NCBI GenBank assembly: GCA_002730855.1
Contig: PCBA01000041.1
Span: forward strand, 1 to 11,753
Length of the DNA stretch: 11,753 nucleotides
Direction of reading: 5' to 3'
Source: Gammaproteobacteria bacterium
GTDB lineage: Bacteria > Pseudomonadota > Gammaproteobacteria > Magnimaribacterales > Magnimaribacteraceae
The position numbers were made by a program, and so were the translations under genes. Position 1 is the stretch's first letter, and each line of letters opens with the position of its first letter. Under the pieces are notes generated by a model. It was given only the letters and a program-made list of their open reading frames with translations, was not told the DNA's origin and made no database searches. This document shows, in pieces, positions 1-5,322 of this stretch.

Positions 1-514
1 ATTCTTTTGAAAGAGTTTGTATATCTTTATTGGTTACCTTTTCTAAAACAAAAATTAGTTGGCTATAAGCTTTTGTATTGTAAAACCAAGAGGTAGCAGG
101 TAGAGACTCAAAAGACAATGACTCATCTAGTCCTGAATTCATCGATAGCAAATGAACTATTTTAATTTTCTGTTCACTTTTCTTTTTTAATCTAGTCCAT
201 GGTCCCAGATGAGAAGAAACTGAATCATTAATATCTAAAAAACCTTTTTGTTGAGCTATGCCTATAAGCAAAGAGACAACACTTTTTTGAATTGAGGCAA
301 CATCTTCTAGGCTCCTTCCTTCAATATTATCTTCTCTAGCAATTTTATAAAATTCACTAGGGTTCTTAACTTCAAATTCACTTTCTACTTTTACCTCACC
401 TTCGTGAAAAAGGATAAAGCTAGACGTTTTATTATCTTCTAAATAAGAATCTAGATTATCTGAAAATAAAAAAGAGAAGAAAAGAAACGCTATCAACCCT
501 ATAGATATTTTCAT
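1..514 (-). CDS. Exported serine hydrolase, class C beta-lactamase/esterase family (N-terminal part)
   Basis: Reading the minus strand from the ATG at 514 gives 171 codons with no stop, and the frame runs off the left edge. The protein begins with a signal-peptide-like stretch (MKISIGLIAFLFFSFLFS, cleavage probably before D19). A Ser-x-x-Lys motif follows (S74-I-Q-K77, then a hydrophobic helix), which is the nucleophile motif of the PF00144 family: AmpC-type beta-lactamases, D-Ala-D-Ala carboxypeptidases and EstB-type esterases. Further on, Leu-Leu-Ser-Met-Asn-Ser-Gly (122-128) matches the family's 'LLsHtSGl' block with Asn in place of the usual His. Around 143-150, Y145-N-T lies where the Y-x-N motif is expected, with Thr at the Asn position. 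The KTG-type motif would lie outside the window. The gene starts only 21 bases beyond the terminator of the upstream operon and has no clear Shine-Dalgarno sequence. Family membership is well supported; the substrate is unknown, and a true beta-lactamase role is not implied. Confidence 0.8.
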   Translation of the reverse strand, partial: MKISIGLIAFLFFSFLFSDNLDSYLEDNKTSSFILFHEGEVKVESEFEVKNPSEFYKIAREDNIEGRSLEDVASIQKSVVSLLIGIAQQKGFLDINDSVSSHLGPWTRLKKKSEQKIKIVHLLSMNSGLDESLSFESLPATSWFYNTKAYSQLIFVLEKVTNKDIQTLSKE

Positions 515-535
515 ATTGCCGATATTAGAAATTCT

Positions 536-565
536 AAAAAAAACGGCTACTTGGTAGCCGTTTTT
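536..565 (-). terminator. Rho-independent terminator of the exported-protein operon
   Basis: A perfect 7-bp GC-rich stem (CGGCTAC at 544-550 pairs with GTAGCCG at 554-560) closes a three-base loop (551-553). It is flanked by eight A (536-543) and five T (561-565) on the plus strand. Read on the minus strand it is a stem followed by eight U, placed 12 bases after the stop codon of the gene at 578-1336. The symmetric A/T flanks mean it could also work in the plus direction, but no plus-strand gene precedes it. Confidence 0.93.
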
Positions 566-577
566 ATTGACTAATAA

Positions 578-1336
578 TTACCCTTCAGAAGGAAGATTTA
601 GTCTGATATTAGTAGACTTATAAAGTCTAGGCATATTGCAATCATGAATCTCTTCTGGTCTAGTGCCTAACATCATGGCTTGAAGCCTGTTGTCTCTAGC
701 AGCTCCATATTCTTCAACAGATGAGAAGGAAGCAGCAAGAAGGTAATCAAAGTCAGTGTCGATTGATGACCCTGTTTCTGGCCACCATCTCCAAACTCCT
801 CCTTTAAAACCTCCAGCGTCTAGATACTCATTCCAAGTATTGTCATTATCTTTAAAATCAGAATTTGATTTTCCTTCTTTTAACGAACAAGACTGTACAG
901 AAGTGTAATTGACTCCTCCTTCAACCCATTCATTTTGAGGGGCTCTTACCTCAACATTAATATTCATAGACTGGCTATCACAATTAGTAACCTTTTCCCA
1001 TTTTTCTCCAATCTTAGCTGCACCTCTTTGGAAATCATCTTGAGCCCTTCCAACATTTGCTAAGGAGTCAGAAAAGCCTAAGAAAATAAAGTCGTTACCA
1101 AAATCTGAATTTGATCTAAATATTGGAGTTAAAATCCAAGCACTATATGGTGCACCAAAATTATCATCTCCGTAGTCATTCCATTCTGAAATAACTTTCA
1201 TCACATCATCCATATCTTTCCCTTCCTCTAAGCTGCACTGAATTGCCTCCATACCTGAGATCTCTATATGATCATCAGCATAGATAACATTAAAGCCAGC
1301 AAAAAGAATAGTTAACAGTAGTAATTTAATTTTCAT
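578..1336 (-). CDS. Exported two-domain four-cysteine protein, paralogue 1 (last gene of operon)
   Basis: 252 residues, family not recognised. A signal peptide (residues 1-20, cleavage after Ile-Tyr-Ala before Asp-Asp-His) is followed by two tandem copies of one domain. Copy one starts at C34 (Cys-Ser-Leu-Glu-Glu-Gly-Lys), then Trp-Asn-Asp-Tyr, Ala-Pro-Tyr-Ser-Ala, a DF...LGFS strand, and ends at C119. Copy two starts at C150 (Cys-Ser-Leu-Lys-Glu-Gly-Lys), then Trp-Asn-Glu-Tyr, GGVWRWWP, a DF...AASFSS strand, and ends at C233, followed by an Arg-Leu-Tyr...Asn-Ile-Arg tail. The period is 116 residues (C34 to C150). The order of strands and helices suggests a duplicated ferredoxin-like or dimeric alpha/beta-barrel type fold, which is inference only. 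GAGGAAA precedes the ATG. It lies 20 bases after the paralogue at 1357-2115 and 12 bases before the terminator, so it is the last gene of the operon. Expected location is the periplasm or secreted; no catalytic residues can be assigned. Confidence 0.85.
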   Translation of the reverse strand: MKIKLLLLTILFAGFNVIYADDHIEISGMEAIQCSLEEGKDMDDVMKVISEWNDYGDDNFGAPYSAWILTPIFRSNSDFGNDFIFLGFSDSLANVGRAQDDFQRGAAKIGEKWEKVTNCDSQSMNINVEVRAPQNEWVEGGVNYTSVQSCSLKEGKSNSDFKDNDNTWNEYLDAGGFKGGVWRWWPETGSSIDTDFDYLLAASFSSVEEYGAARDNRLQAMMLGTRPEEIHDCNMPRLYKSTNIRLNLPSEG

Positions 1337-1356
1337 ATTTTCCTCTTATATATTTA

Positions 1357-2115
1357 TTATTCTGAAACCTCAAAAGGTCTATTCCTTACATTATTTGCCG
1401 TATAAACTCTTGGTTTATCACAATTAAGTATACTTTCAGGTCTAGGTGTTTTTTCCCAAAAAGCATCGTCTAGATATTCCCCTAATTCTTCCCAAGAGTT
1501 ATAACTTACGTTCAAGAAGAAATCCCCTTCAAACGAATTAGAAGTCCCCGGTCCAGGTACCCATCTCCATACACCACCTGTGAATCCACGTTTATCGTTA
1601 TATTCATTCCAGGCTTTATCGCTTTCAGCAAGGTCCTTAACGGATTTTCCTTCTTTAAATGAACAGCTATAAACTGCAAAATACGTAGTTTCTCCTTCAA
1701 CGAAAGGAACTGATGGTGCTCTTGCCTCTATAGCAGTGTAATAACCTTGAGAAGCGCAATCACTTAGTTTAGACCACTGTTCACTTGTTTTTGTTGCAGT
1801 TTCAGAAAACCAAGAGTCTTGGATGATTCCTAATTCTTTATGGTTATTCGTAAAACCAACCCAAGCAAAATCAAAATCTATTTCTTCAGATCTAAGGAAC
1901 GGGGTCATTAAGAAAGCATTGTATGGAGCTAACCAATATTCGTCCGCATAAGGATTTAAAGACTTTTCAACAAATTTGATAACGTCGTCCTTATCTTTGC
2001 CTTCTGCGATATTACATTGATAGCCTTCCATGCCATAGCTTACAGGCAAGTGATCATCAGAAAATACAGGTAAAGAAAGCAAAGAGAGTAAAGCTATATT
2101 AAATAAATATTTCAT
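1357..2115 (-). CDS. Exported two-domain four-cysteine protein, paralogue 2
   Basis: 252 residues, same architecture as its neighbours and no named family recognised. The signal peptide covers residues 1-19 (cleavage after Val-Phe-Ser before Asp-Asp-His). Domain one runs from C34 (Cys-Asn-Ile-Ala-Glu-Gly-Lys) through Ala-Pro-Tyr-Asn-Ala (63-67) and Phe-Asp-Phe-Ala-Trp-Val-Gly-Phe to C120. Domain two runs from C151 (Cys-Ser-Phe-Lys-Glu-Gly-Lys) through Trp-Asn-Glu-Tyr, Gly-Gly-Val-Trp-Arg-Trp (180-185) and Phe-Glu-Gly-Asp-Phe to C232, then Pro-Arg-Val-Tyr...Asn-Asn-Val-Arg. It most resembles the paralogue at 2133-2876: both share the Ser-Phe-Glu-Gly-Asp-Phe and Pro-Arg-Val-Tyr-x-Ala blocks. 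AAGGAAA precedes the ATG. The gaps are 17 bases on the upstream side and 20 on the downstream side, so it is co-transcribed. Asn54-Pro replaces the Trp-Asn found in the other copies of the first domain. Function unknown. Confidence 0.85.
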   Translation of the reverse strand: MKYLFNIALLSLLSLPVFSDDHLPVSYGMEGYQCNIAEGKDKDDVIKFVEKSLNPYADEYWLAPYNAFLMTPFLRSEEIDFDFAWVGFTNNHKELGIIQDSWFSETATKTSEQWSKLSDCASQGYYTAIEARAPSVPFVEGETTYFAVYSCSFKEGKSVKDLAESDKAWNEYNDKRGFTGGVWRWVPGPGTSNSFEGDFFLNVSYNSWEELGEYLDDAFWEKTPRPESILNCDKPRVYTANNVRNRPFEVSE

Positions 2116-2132
2116 GTAATTTCCTTATCTTA

Positions 2133-2876
2133 TTAATCAGAATTAGCTTCAAACCTTACGTTTTCAGCTATATATACTCTCGGATTATCACAAAAAAGAA
2201 TACTTTCAGGAAGGCTACCGTCATTGCTTGCTTGGTACCTTGCATCAGTTAACCTACCTAATTCAGCCATAGATGAATAAGAAATATTCAAAAGAAAATC
2301 TCCTTCAAAAGAATTGGGTGCGCCTGCTCCTGGCCACCATCTCCAAACTCCTCCAGTATGACCTTGCGAGTCCATAAAGGCATTCCAGCCTATATCAGAA
2401 TTAGCTAGATCAGAACCCTTTTTACCTTCTCTAAAAGAACAGGTCGATACTGCCCAGTAAGTTATTCCGCCTTCTTCAAAAGCCACCGAAGGTCTCCTAG
2501 CTTCAAACACTCCATATTGCATGTAGGAAGGGCAAGGAGCTGCTTTATCAAACTTAGCAGCAAGCTTTGAGCCTGTAGCAAGCCATTCATCTGTGATGAT
2601 TCCCAAATCTTCTTGAGTATTGGAAAACCCTAACCAAGCCATATCAAAATTGATATCACTTTCTGATTTAAGCAAAGGTCTTAACATTGCTGCAGAATAA
2701 GGTACCGAAAAATTCTCATCAGCGTGCTTATTCCAAGAAGGAATAATTCTTTGAACATCCGTATAACTTTTCCCATCTGCAAAGTTACATTGATAAGCTT
2801 CCATGGAATATGTCGTTGCGGCTGTTATTGATAAAGAACAGCAAGCTAATGCAACTATAAAAATTTTATTAATCAT
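2133..2876 (-). CDS. Exported two-domain four-cysteine protein, paralogue 3
   Basis: 247 residues, third gene of the operon. The first 20 or so residues form a signal peptide, probably cut near Ile-Thr-Ala. Two adjacent Cys (12, 13) lie inside its hydrophobic core. They resemble a lipobox only poorly (Ala-Leu-Ala-Cys) and the other paralogues lack them, so a lipoprotein is possible but not favoured. The mature part repeats the family plan: C30 (Cys-Asn-Phe-Ala-Asp-Gly-Lys), Trp-Asn-Lys-His, Val-Pro-Tyr-Ser-Ala, Trp-Leu-Gly-Phe-Ser and C115, then C146 (Cys-Ser-Phe-Arg-Glu-Gly-Lys), Trp-Asn-Ala-Phe, GGVWRWWPG (175-183), Phe-Glu-Gly-Asp-Phe and C229, then Pro-Arg-Val-Tyr...Asn-Val-Arg. AGGGGA lies just upstream of the ATG. 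It sits 23 bases after the gene at 2900-3613. Function unknown; the exported location and common ancestry with its neighbours are the firm points. Confidence 0.85.
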   Translation of the reverse strand: MINKIFIVALACCSLSITAATTYSMEAYQCNFADGKSYTDVQRIIPSWNKHADENFSVPYSAAMLRPLLKSESDINFDMAWLGFSNTQEDLGIITDEWLATGSKLAAKFDKAAPCPSYMQYGVFEARRPSVAFEEGGITYWAVSTCSFREGKKGSDLANSDIGWNAFMDSQGHTGGVWRWWPGAGAPNSFEGDFLLNISYSSMAELGRLTDARYQASNDGSLPESILFCDNPRVYIAENVRFEANSD

Positions 2877-2899
2877 TATTTTCCCCTTAATAATTTAAG

Positions 2900-3613
2900 T
2901 TAGTTGTTAACTGAAAGTGTTGTGCAAGTCATCATAAAGTCAATAACAGGAGTTCTAATGCTATTGAATTCTGACATAGCTTCACTCATCCAAACCGAGT
3001 CTCTTTGATCAAAGAAAGCACCAAGGCGTGAAGAAGTTGGGGCTTGGACACTTGCCATCACCGTTCCCGCTCTATCGCCAGAGGCCACTGAACCATATAA
3101 AGAAACTGAAATATCATCAAAACCATTGCTAGCAGCAGCATTTTCCATTCTAGTTAGAGCCGAGGCATAACCGCTAACATCGTCCGTGCTTGAAATTAGA
3201 TTATAATTTGCAACGGAGGTACCTACTGCCCCAACTTCACCACTTTTAATAGCAAACATTAAGTCCCTTCTAGTCACTTCTCTTTTAGAGGCAATCTTCC
3301 TTATAGCTCTTTGTACATTTTTGTCGGTAAAGAATCCTGGGTTACTCATCATGGCCGAAACAGAAGGAGCAAAATTCCATACGTAGTGTTCATTTACATT
3401 TGCACCACCAGCAACGGGTGAGCAAATACCTGAGGCAAGAACATCATCTCCTTGCGCTTCCTGAAAAACAGGTTGGCTCTCTGTTAACCACTTCAAATAA
3501 CCCTCTGGATCATCTGTAGTGATAGTTATAACATTAAGTCCTTGCAAGGCAAACACGCCAGAAGAACTTAAAAGCAAAGTTAATAAAGTAAATTTCTTTA
3601 GTATTTTTTTCAT
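2900..3613 (-). CDS. Exported protein of unknown function, second gene of the operon
   Basis: 237 residues from the ATG at 3613. An ATG four codons upstream (3625) also opens the frame, but it overlaps the ribosome-binding site GGAG, which lies six bases before 3613, so the shorter form is preferred. A Lys-rich start and hydrophobic core with Gly-Val-Phe-Ala (19-22) make a convincing signal peptide. The mature protein lacks the four-cysteine pattern of its neighbours and has only C64 and C230. It may still be two-fold: Leu-Asn-Val-Ile-Thr-Ile-Thr-Thr-Asp-Asp-Pro-Glu-Gly-Tyr (26-39) resembles Tyr-Asn-Leu-Ile-Ser-Ser-Thr-Asp-Asp-Val-Ser-Gly-Tyr (137-149), each followed by a helix. That would fit a strand-helix repeat of the dimeric alpha/beta-barrel type, which is inference. 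It lies 15 bases after the first gene of the operon and 23 before the next, so it is co-expressed with the paralogues. No family or activity is recognised. Confidence 0.78.
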   Translation of the reverse strand: MKKILKKFTLLTLLLSSSGVFALQGLNVITITTDDPEGYLKWLTESQPVFQEAQGDDVLASGICSPVAGGANVNEHYVWNFAPSVSAMMSNPGFFTDKNVQRAIRKIASKREVTRRDLMFAIKSGEVGAVGTSVANYNLISSTDDVSGYASALTRMENAAASNGFDDISVSLYGSVASGDRAGTVMASVQAPTSSRLGAFFDQRDSVWMSEAMSEFNSIRTPVIDFMMTCTTLSVNN

Positions 3614-3619
3614 TCTTTT

Positions 3620-3623
3620 CTCC
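3620..3623 (-). promoter_or_regulatory. Ribosome-binding site that fixes the start of the 2900-3613 gene
   Basis: GGAG on the minus strand, six bases before the ATG at 3613. The alternative upstream ATG (3625) overlaps this site, so 3613 is the better start. Confidence 0.7.
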
Positions 3624-3628
3624 ATTAA

Positions 3629-4396
3629 TTAATTTTGTTGAGAAACTCTGACGCCTGTAACGTTGTAAACCGCCCTATTACTACAAGTCATTAAGTCTCC
3701 ATAAATTGACTGGAATACTTGATTTCCGCCACCATTTACAGCCTGGTCAACAGACCTACCCCATTCAGCATGATTGTCCGCATCTTGACTCCAAAGAAAA
3801 TCAGCGTCAAAACGTGAGGGTATACCTGAACCTGGGTACCATCTTCCTGCCCCGCCTTTCATATTTAATGAATCAGCATAGTCATTAAATTTTTTGTCAG
3901 CAGCTACAACTTGATCATACGTAGTTCCTTCAGTCAGAGAACACCAGACTATTGAAGTAACGCCCTGATTGTCTCCATCTTCAGATTGAAGATCTCTTAC
4001 ACTCTCATAACCCCAGTTTGTGTGATCATTACAGGGTGTAACTTTATTGAACTTATCATTTATTTTTAGTCCCTTTGGCTCCATCATTAAAGCTTGAGCT
4101 TTTCCTAGCTCTTCCCAAGTTGGCGAAGCACCGATCCAAAAGAAATCAGCTGTTTCCTCTTCACTATAGAAATAAGTAGAAAAAATCCACGCACTGTATT
4201 GAACATCACTATCATCTACATAATCATTCCATTCCTCAGTTATTCGCATTAAATCACCCATGTCTTTACCAGGAGCATAATTACATGCAAAGCCTTCTAC
4301 AGGTAAAAATGTAGGTGCTTCATCATGATTGTCTGCAGTTACTGAAAAAGAAAGGACCAAAATTAGAGGCAATAGTGCCTTAGAAATACTATTCAT
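3629..4396 (-). CDS. Exported two-domain four-cysteine protein, paralogue 4 (first gene of operon)
   Basis: 255 residues from the ATG at 4396. The open frame extends to a GTG at 4507, but the shorter form is preferred: GGGGAG lies five bases before 4396, and the protein then begins with a proper signal peptide (hydrophobic core, Val-Thr-Ala at 19-21, then Asp-Asn-His-Asp-Glu). It is the most diverged of the four paralogues but keeps every landmark. C38 (Cys-Asn-Tyr-Ala-Pro-Gly-Lys), Trp-Asn-Asp-Tyr, Gln-Tyr-Ser-Ala-Trp, Phe-Phe-Trp-Ile-Gly-Ala-Ser and C122 form domain one. C152 (Cys-Ser-Leu-Thr-Glu-Gly-Thr), Phe-Asn-Asp-Tyr, Gly-Gly-Ala-Gly-Arg-Trp-Tyr-Pro-Gly, Asp-Ala-Asp-Phe and C238 form domain two, followed by Ala-Val-Tyr...Gly-Val-Arg. 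It is separated from the acyltransferase gene by 149 bases holding a promoter candidate, so it probably starts the operon. Function unknown. Confidence 0.85.
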   Translation of the reverse strand: MNSISKALLPLILVLSFSVTADNHDEAPTFLPVEGFACNYAPGKDMGDLMRITEEWNDYVDDSDVQYSAWIFSTYFYSEEETADFFWIGASPTWEELGKAQALMMEPKGLKINDKFNKVTPCNDHTNWGYESVRDLQSEDGDNQGVTSIVWCSLTEGTTYDQVVAADKKFNDYADSLNMKGGAGRWYPGSGIPSRFDADFLWSQDADNHAEWGRSVDQAVNGGGNQVFQSIYGDLMTCSNRAVYNVTGVRVSQQN

Positions 4397-4401
4397 ATTT
4401 T

Positions 4402-4407
4402 CTCCCC
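4402..4407 (-). promoter_or_regulatory. Ribosome-binding site that fixes the start of the 3629-4396 gene
   Basis: GGGGAG on the minus strand, five bases before the ATG at 4396. It supports this start over the longer open frame from a GTG at 4507, which would bury the signal peptide inside the protein. Confidence 0.75.
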
Positions 4408-4487
4408 AAAAGTTAATAATCTGTTTTAGACTCTGATCAGAAACTTTCCCCAGAAAATTAGCCGAATGGAAATCTAGAACTGACTTT

Positions 4488-4515
4488 AGTATCTCATATT
4501 GAGACACTTTGTCTA
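4488..4515 (-). promoter_or_regulatory. Candidate promoter of the exported-protein operon
   Basis: On the minus strand, TAGACA (4515-4510, five of six matches to TTGACA) is followed after 16 bases by GATACT (4493-4488, four of six matches to TATAAT). TGA directly precedes the second hexamer, giving the TGn of an extended -10. Transcription would start near 4481, leaving an untranslated leader of about 85 bases before the ATG at 4396. It is the best promoter-like match I found in the 149-base gap, but read-through from the acyltransferase gene is also possible because I see no terminator after that gene. Confidence 0.4.
4492..4513. promoter_or_regulatory. Overlapping palindromes inside the promoter candidate
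   Basis: TCTCA-TAT-TGAGA (4492-4504) is a perfect 5-bp inverted repeat lying in the spacer between the two promoter hexamers. GACA-CTT-TGTC (4503-4513) overlaps it and covers part of the -35 hexamer. A further 10-bp palindrome, TCTGATCAGA, lies at 4432-4441 in the leader. Short palindromes are common in AT-rich DNA, so an operator role is a guess from position only. Confidence 0.25.
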
Positions 4516-4545
4516 GTTTGCAAAACTTTAAATGAAAAAAGCTGC

Positions 4546-5322
4546 TTAATGAGTGTTATTCCTAAAAAATATACTCTTTAAATAGCCAAAGAAACTGTTA
4601 TTTTTTAAGGTGTATAAATCAATTTGATCGTATAAGTCTTCTAAGCCCAAAGGGTCTTTAAATAATTCCATTCTAGTTAATCCTTCTATAGAGGGATCAA
4701 GCTCTTTGATAATTTTGGCAGGGTTTCCACCTACAACTACGTTATCTGGAACGTCTTTTACGACTACAGCTCCTGCAGCAACTATACTATTCTCTCCGAT
4801 AGTAACGCCCTTCCCTACAATAGCGCTATCCCCTATCCAAACATTGTCTTTAAGGACAACTGGAGAGGTCTTACCAACAGGGGTAGCTCTATCGTAAATA
4901 CCATGCCAGTCAGCGTCAGAAACATATGAACTATTAGCAAACATACACCCTTTACCTATAGTTATTTTAGAGGCTGAAGCAATTCTTACACCAGGTGTTA
5001 ATAGGCAATAATCATCTATGATTATTTCTCCATCGTGATCACCTAAGTTCCAAGTTGTTAGGTGGATATAATTATCTGGGGAAGCTACCATCGTTGGATA
5101 GTCACCTATAGTGATTTTTTTTCCAAAAATATCTAGATACCTAGAACCCATAATATTTGGTCCTTTTCCAAAAGATTCAAACTGAGGTGCAATGAATTTC
5201 TTAATATAGAAATCATTGTATTTTGAAAATATCTTTTTAAGCCAATAAGGTCTGTTGTCTTGTCTGATAGCTAACCTCGATTCTTTTGCTACATGATATG
5301 ATACGCACCTTCTATGGAACAA
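4546..5322 (-). CDS. Hexapeptide-repeat (left-handed beta-helix) acyltransferase
   Basis: 258 residues if started at the TTG at 5322. Hexapeptide repeats are clear from about residue 98 to 200: Ile-Thr-Ile-Gly-Lys-Gly, Val-Trp-Ile-Gly-Asp-Ser, Val-Thr-Ile-Gly-Glu-Asn, Ser-Ile-Val-Ala-Ala-Gly, and the terminal Gly-Gly-Asn-Pro-Ala-Lys block typical of acetyl-CoA-dependent transferases of the NodL/maltose O-acetyltransferase/WbbJ group. H140 in Asp-Trp-His-Gly-Ile-Tyr-Asp is the likely catalytic histidine. The N-terminal Asn-Arg-Pro-Tyr-Trp-Leu-Lys-Lys segment (23-30) and the Phe-Gly-Lys-Lys-Ile-Thr-Ile-Gly block come before the helix. The likely role is O- or N-acetylation of a sugar or envelope component in the cytoplasm; the substrate is unknown. 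The start is uncertain: there is no in-frame ATG or GTG before M58, the TTG has no spaced ribosome-binding site, and a well-spaced GAGG precedes an ATC at 5268. It diverges from the MATE gene and overlaps it by nine bases if TTG is correct. Confidence 0.85.
   Translation of the reverse strand: MFHRRCVSYHVAKESRLAIRQDNRPYWLKKIFSKYNDFYIKKFIAPQFESFGKGPNIMGSRYLDIFGKKITIGDYPTMVASPDNYIHLTTWNLGDHDGEIIIDDYCLLTPGVRIASASKITIGKGCMFANSSYVSDADWHGIYDRATPVGKTSPVVLKDNVWIGDSAIVGKGVTIGENSIVAAGAVVVKDVPDNVVVGGNPAKIIKELDPSIEGLTRMELFKDPLGLEDLYDQIDLYTLKNNSFFGYLKSIFFRNNTH
5293..5322 (-). promoter_or_regulatory. Weak candidate promoter for the acyltransferase
   Basis: On the minus strand, TTGTTC (5322-5317) is followed after 18 bases by TATCAT (5298-5293, five of six matches to TATAAT). 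The first hexamer matches only three of six. Transcription would start near 5286, downstream of the TTG codon at 5322. If this promoter is real, translation must begin later, for example at the ATC at 5268, which has GAGG six bases upstream. Confidence 0.25.
5294..5302 (+). promoter_or_regulatory. Extended -10 promoter candidate for the MATE-tusA-oxidoreductase unit
   Basis: TGATATGAT on the plus strand fits the TGnTATAAT extended -10 pattern with one mismatch. No good -35 hexamer lies upstream, as is usual for extended -10 promoters. Initiation would fall near 5309-5310, only a few bases before the ATG at 5314, so the message would be nearly leaderless. That agrees with the lack of a Shine-Dalgarno sequence. 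The motif overlaps the minus-strand -10 candidate. Confidence 0.4.

Larger units (their letters stand above)
578..4396 (-). repeat. Tandem array of four paralogous genes carrying eight copies of one domain
   Basis: The genes at 578-1336, 1357-2115, 2133-2876 and 3629-4396 share one architecture, and each has an internal duplication, giving eight domain copies in 3.8 kb. Cysteine spacing within domain one is 85, 86, 85 and 84 residues; the linker from C2 to C3 is 31, 31, 31 and 30; within domain two it is 83, 81, 83 and 86. All first domains carry a Pro-Tyr-x-Ala-like block (Gln-Tyr-Ser-Ala in paralogue 4) where all second domains carry Gly-Gly-x-x-Arg-Trp. The internal duplication therefore came before the gene duplications. 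The unrelated-looking gene 2900-3613 interrupts the array. Confidence 0.85.

Noticed and set aside
2837..2845. Lipobox in the signal peptide of the 2133-2876 protein
   Set aside because: Ala-Leu-Ala-Cys is a poor lipobox, the Cys pair lies inside the hydrophobic core, and the paralogues use ordinary signal peptidase I sites.
4397..4507. N-terminal extension of the 3629-4396 gene to a GTG at 4507
   Set aside because: It would bury a clear signal peptide, lacks a ribosome-binding site, and the ATG at 4396 has GGGGAG at good spacing.
4520..4546. Possible terminator after the acyltransferase (AAGCAGCTTTTTT on the minus strand)
   Set aside because: The apparent inverted repeat AAGC/GCTT has a one-base loop and cannot form a stable stem; only a short T run remains.
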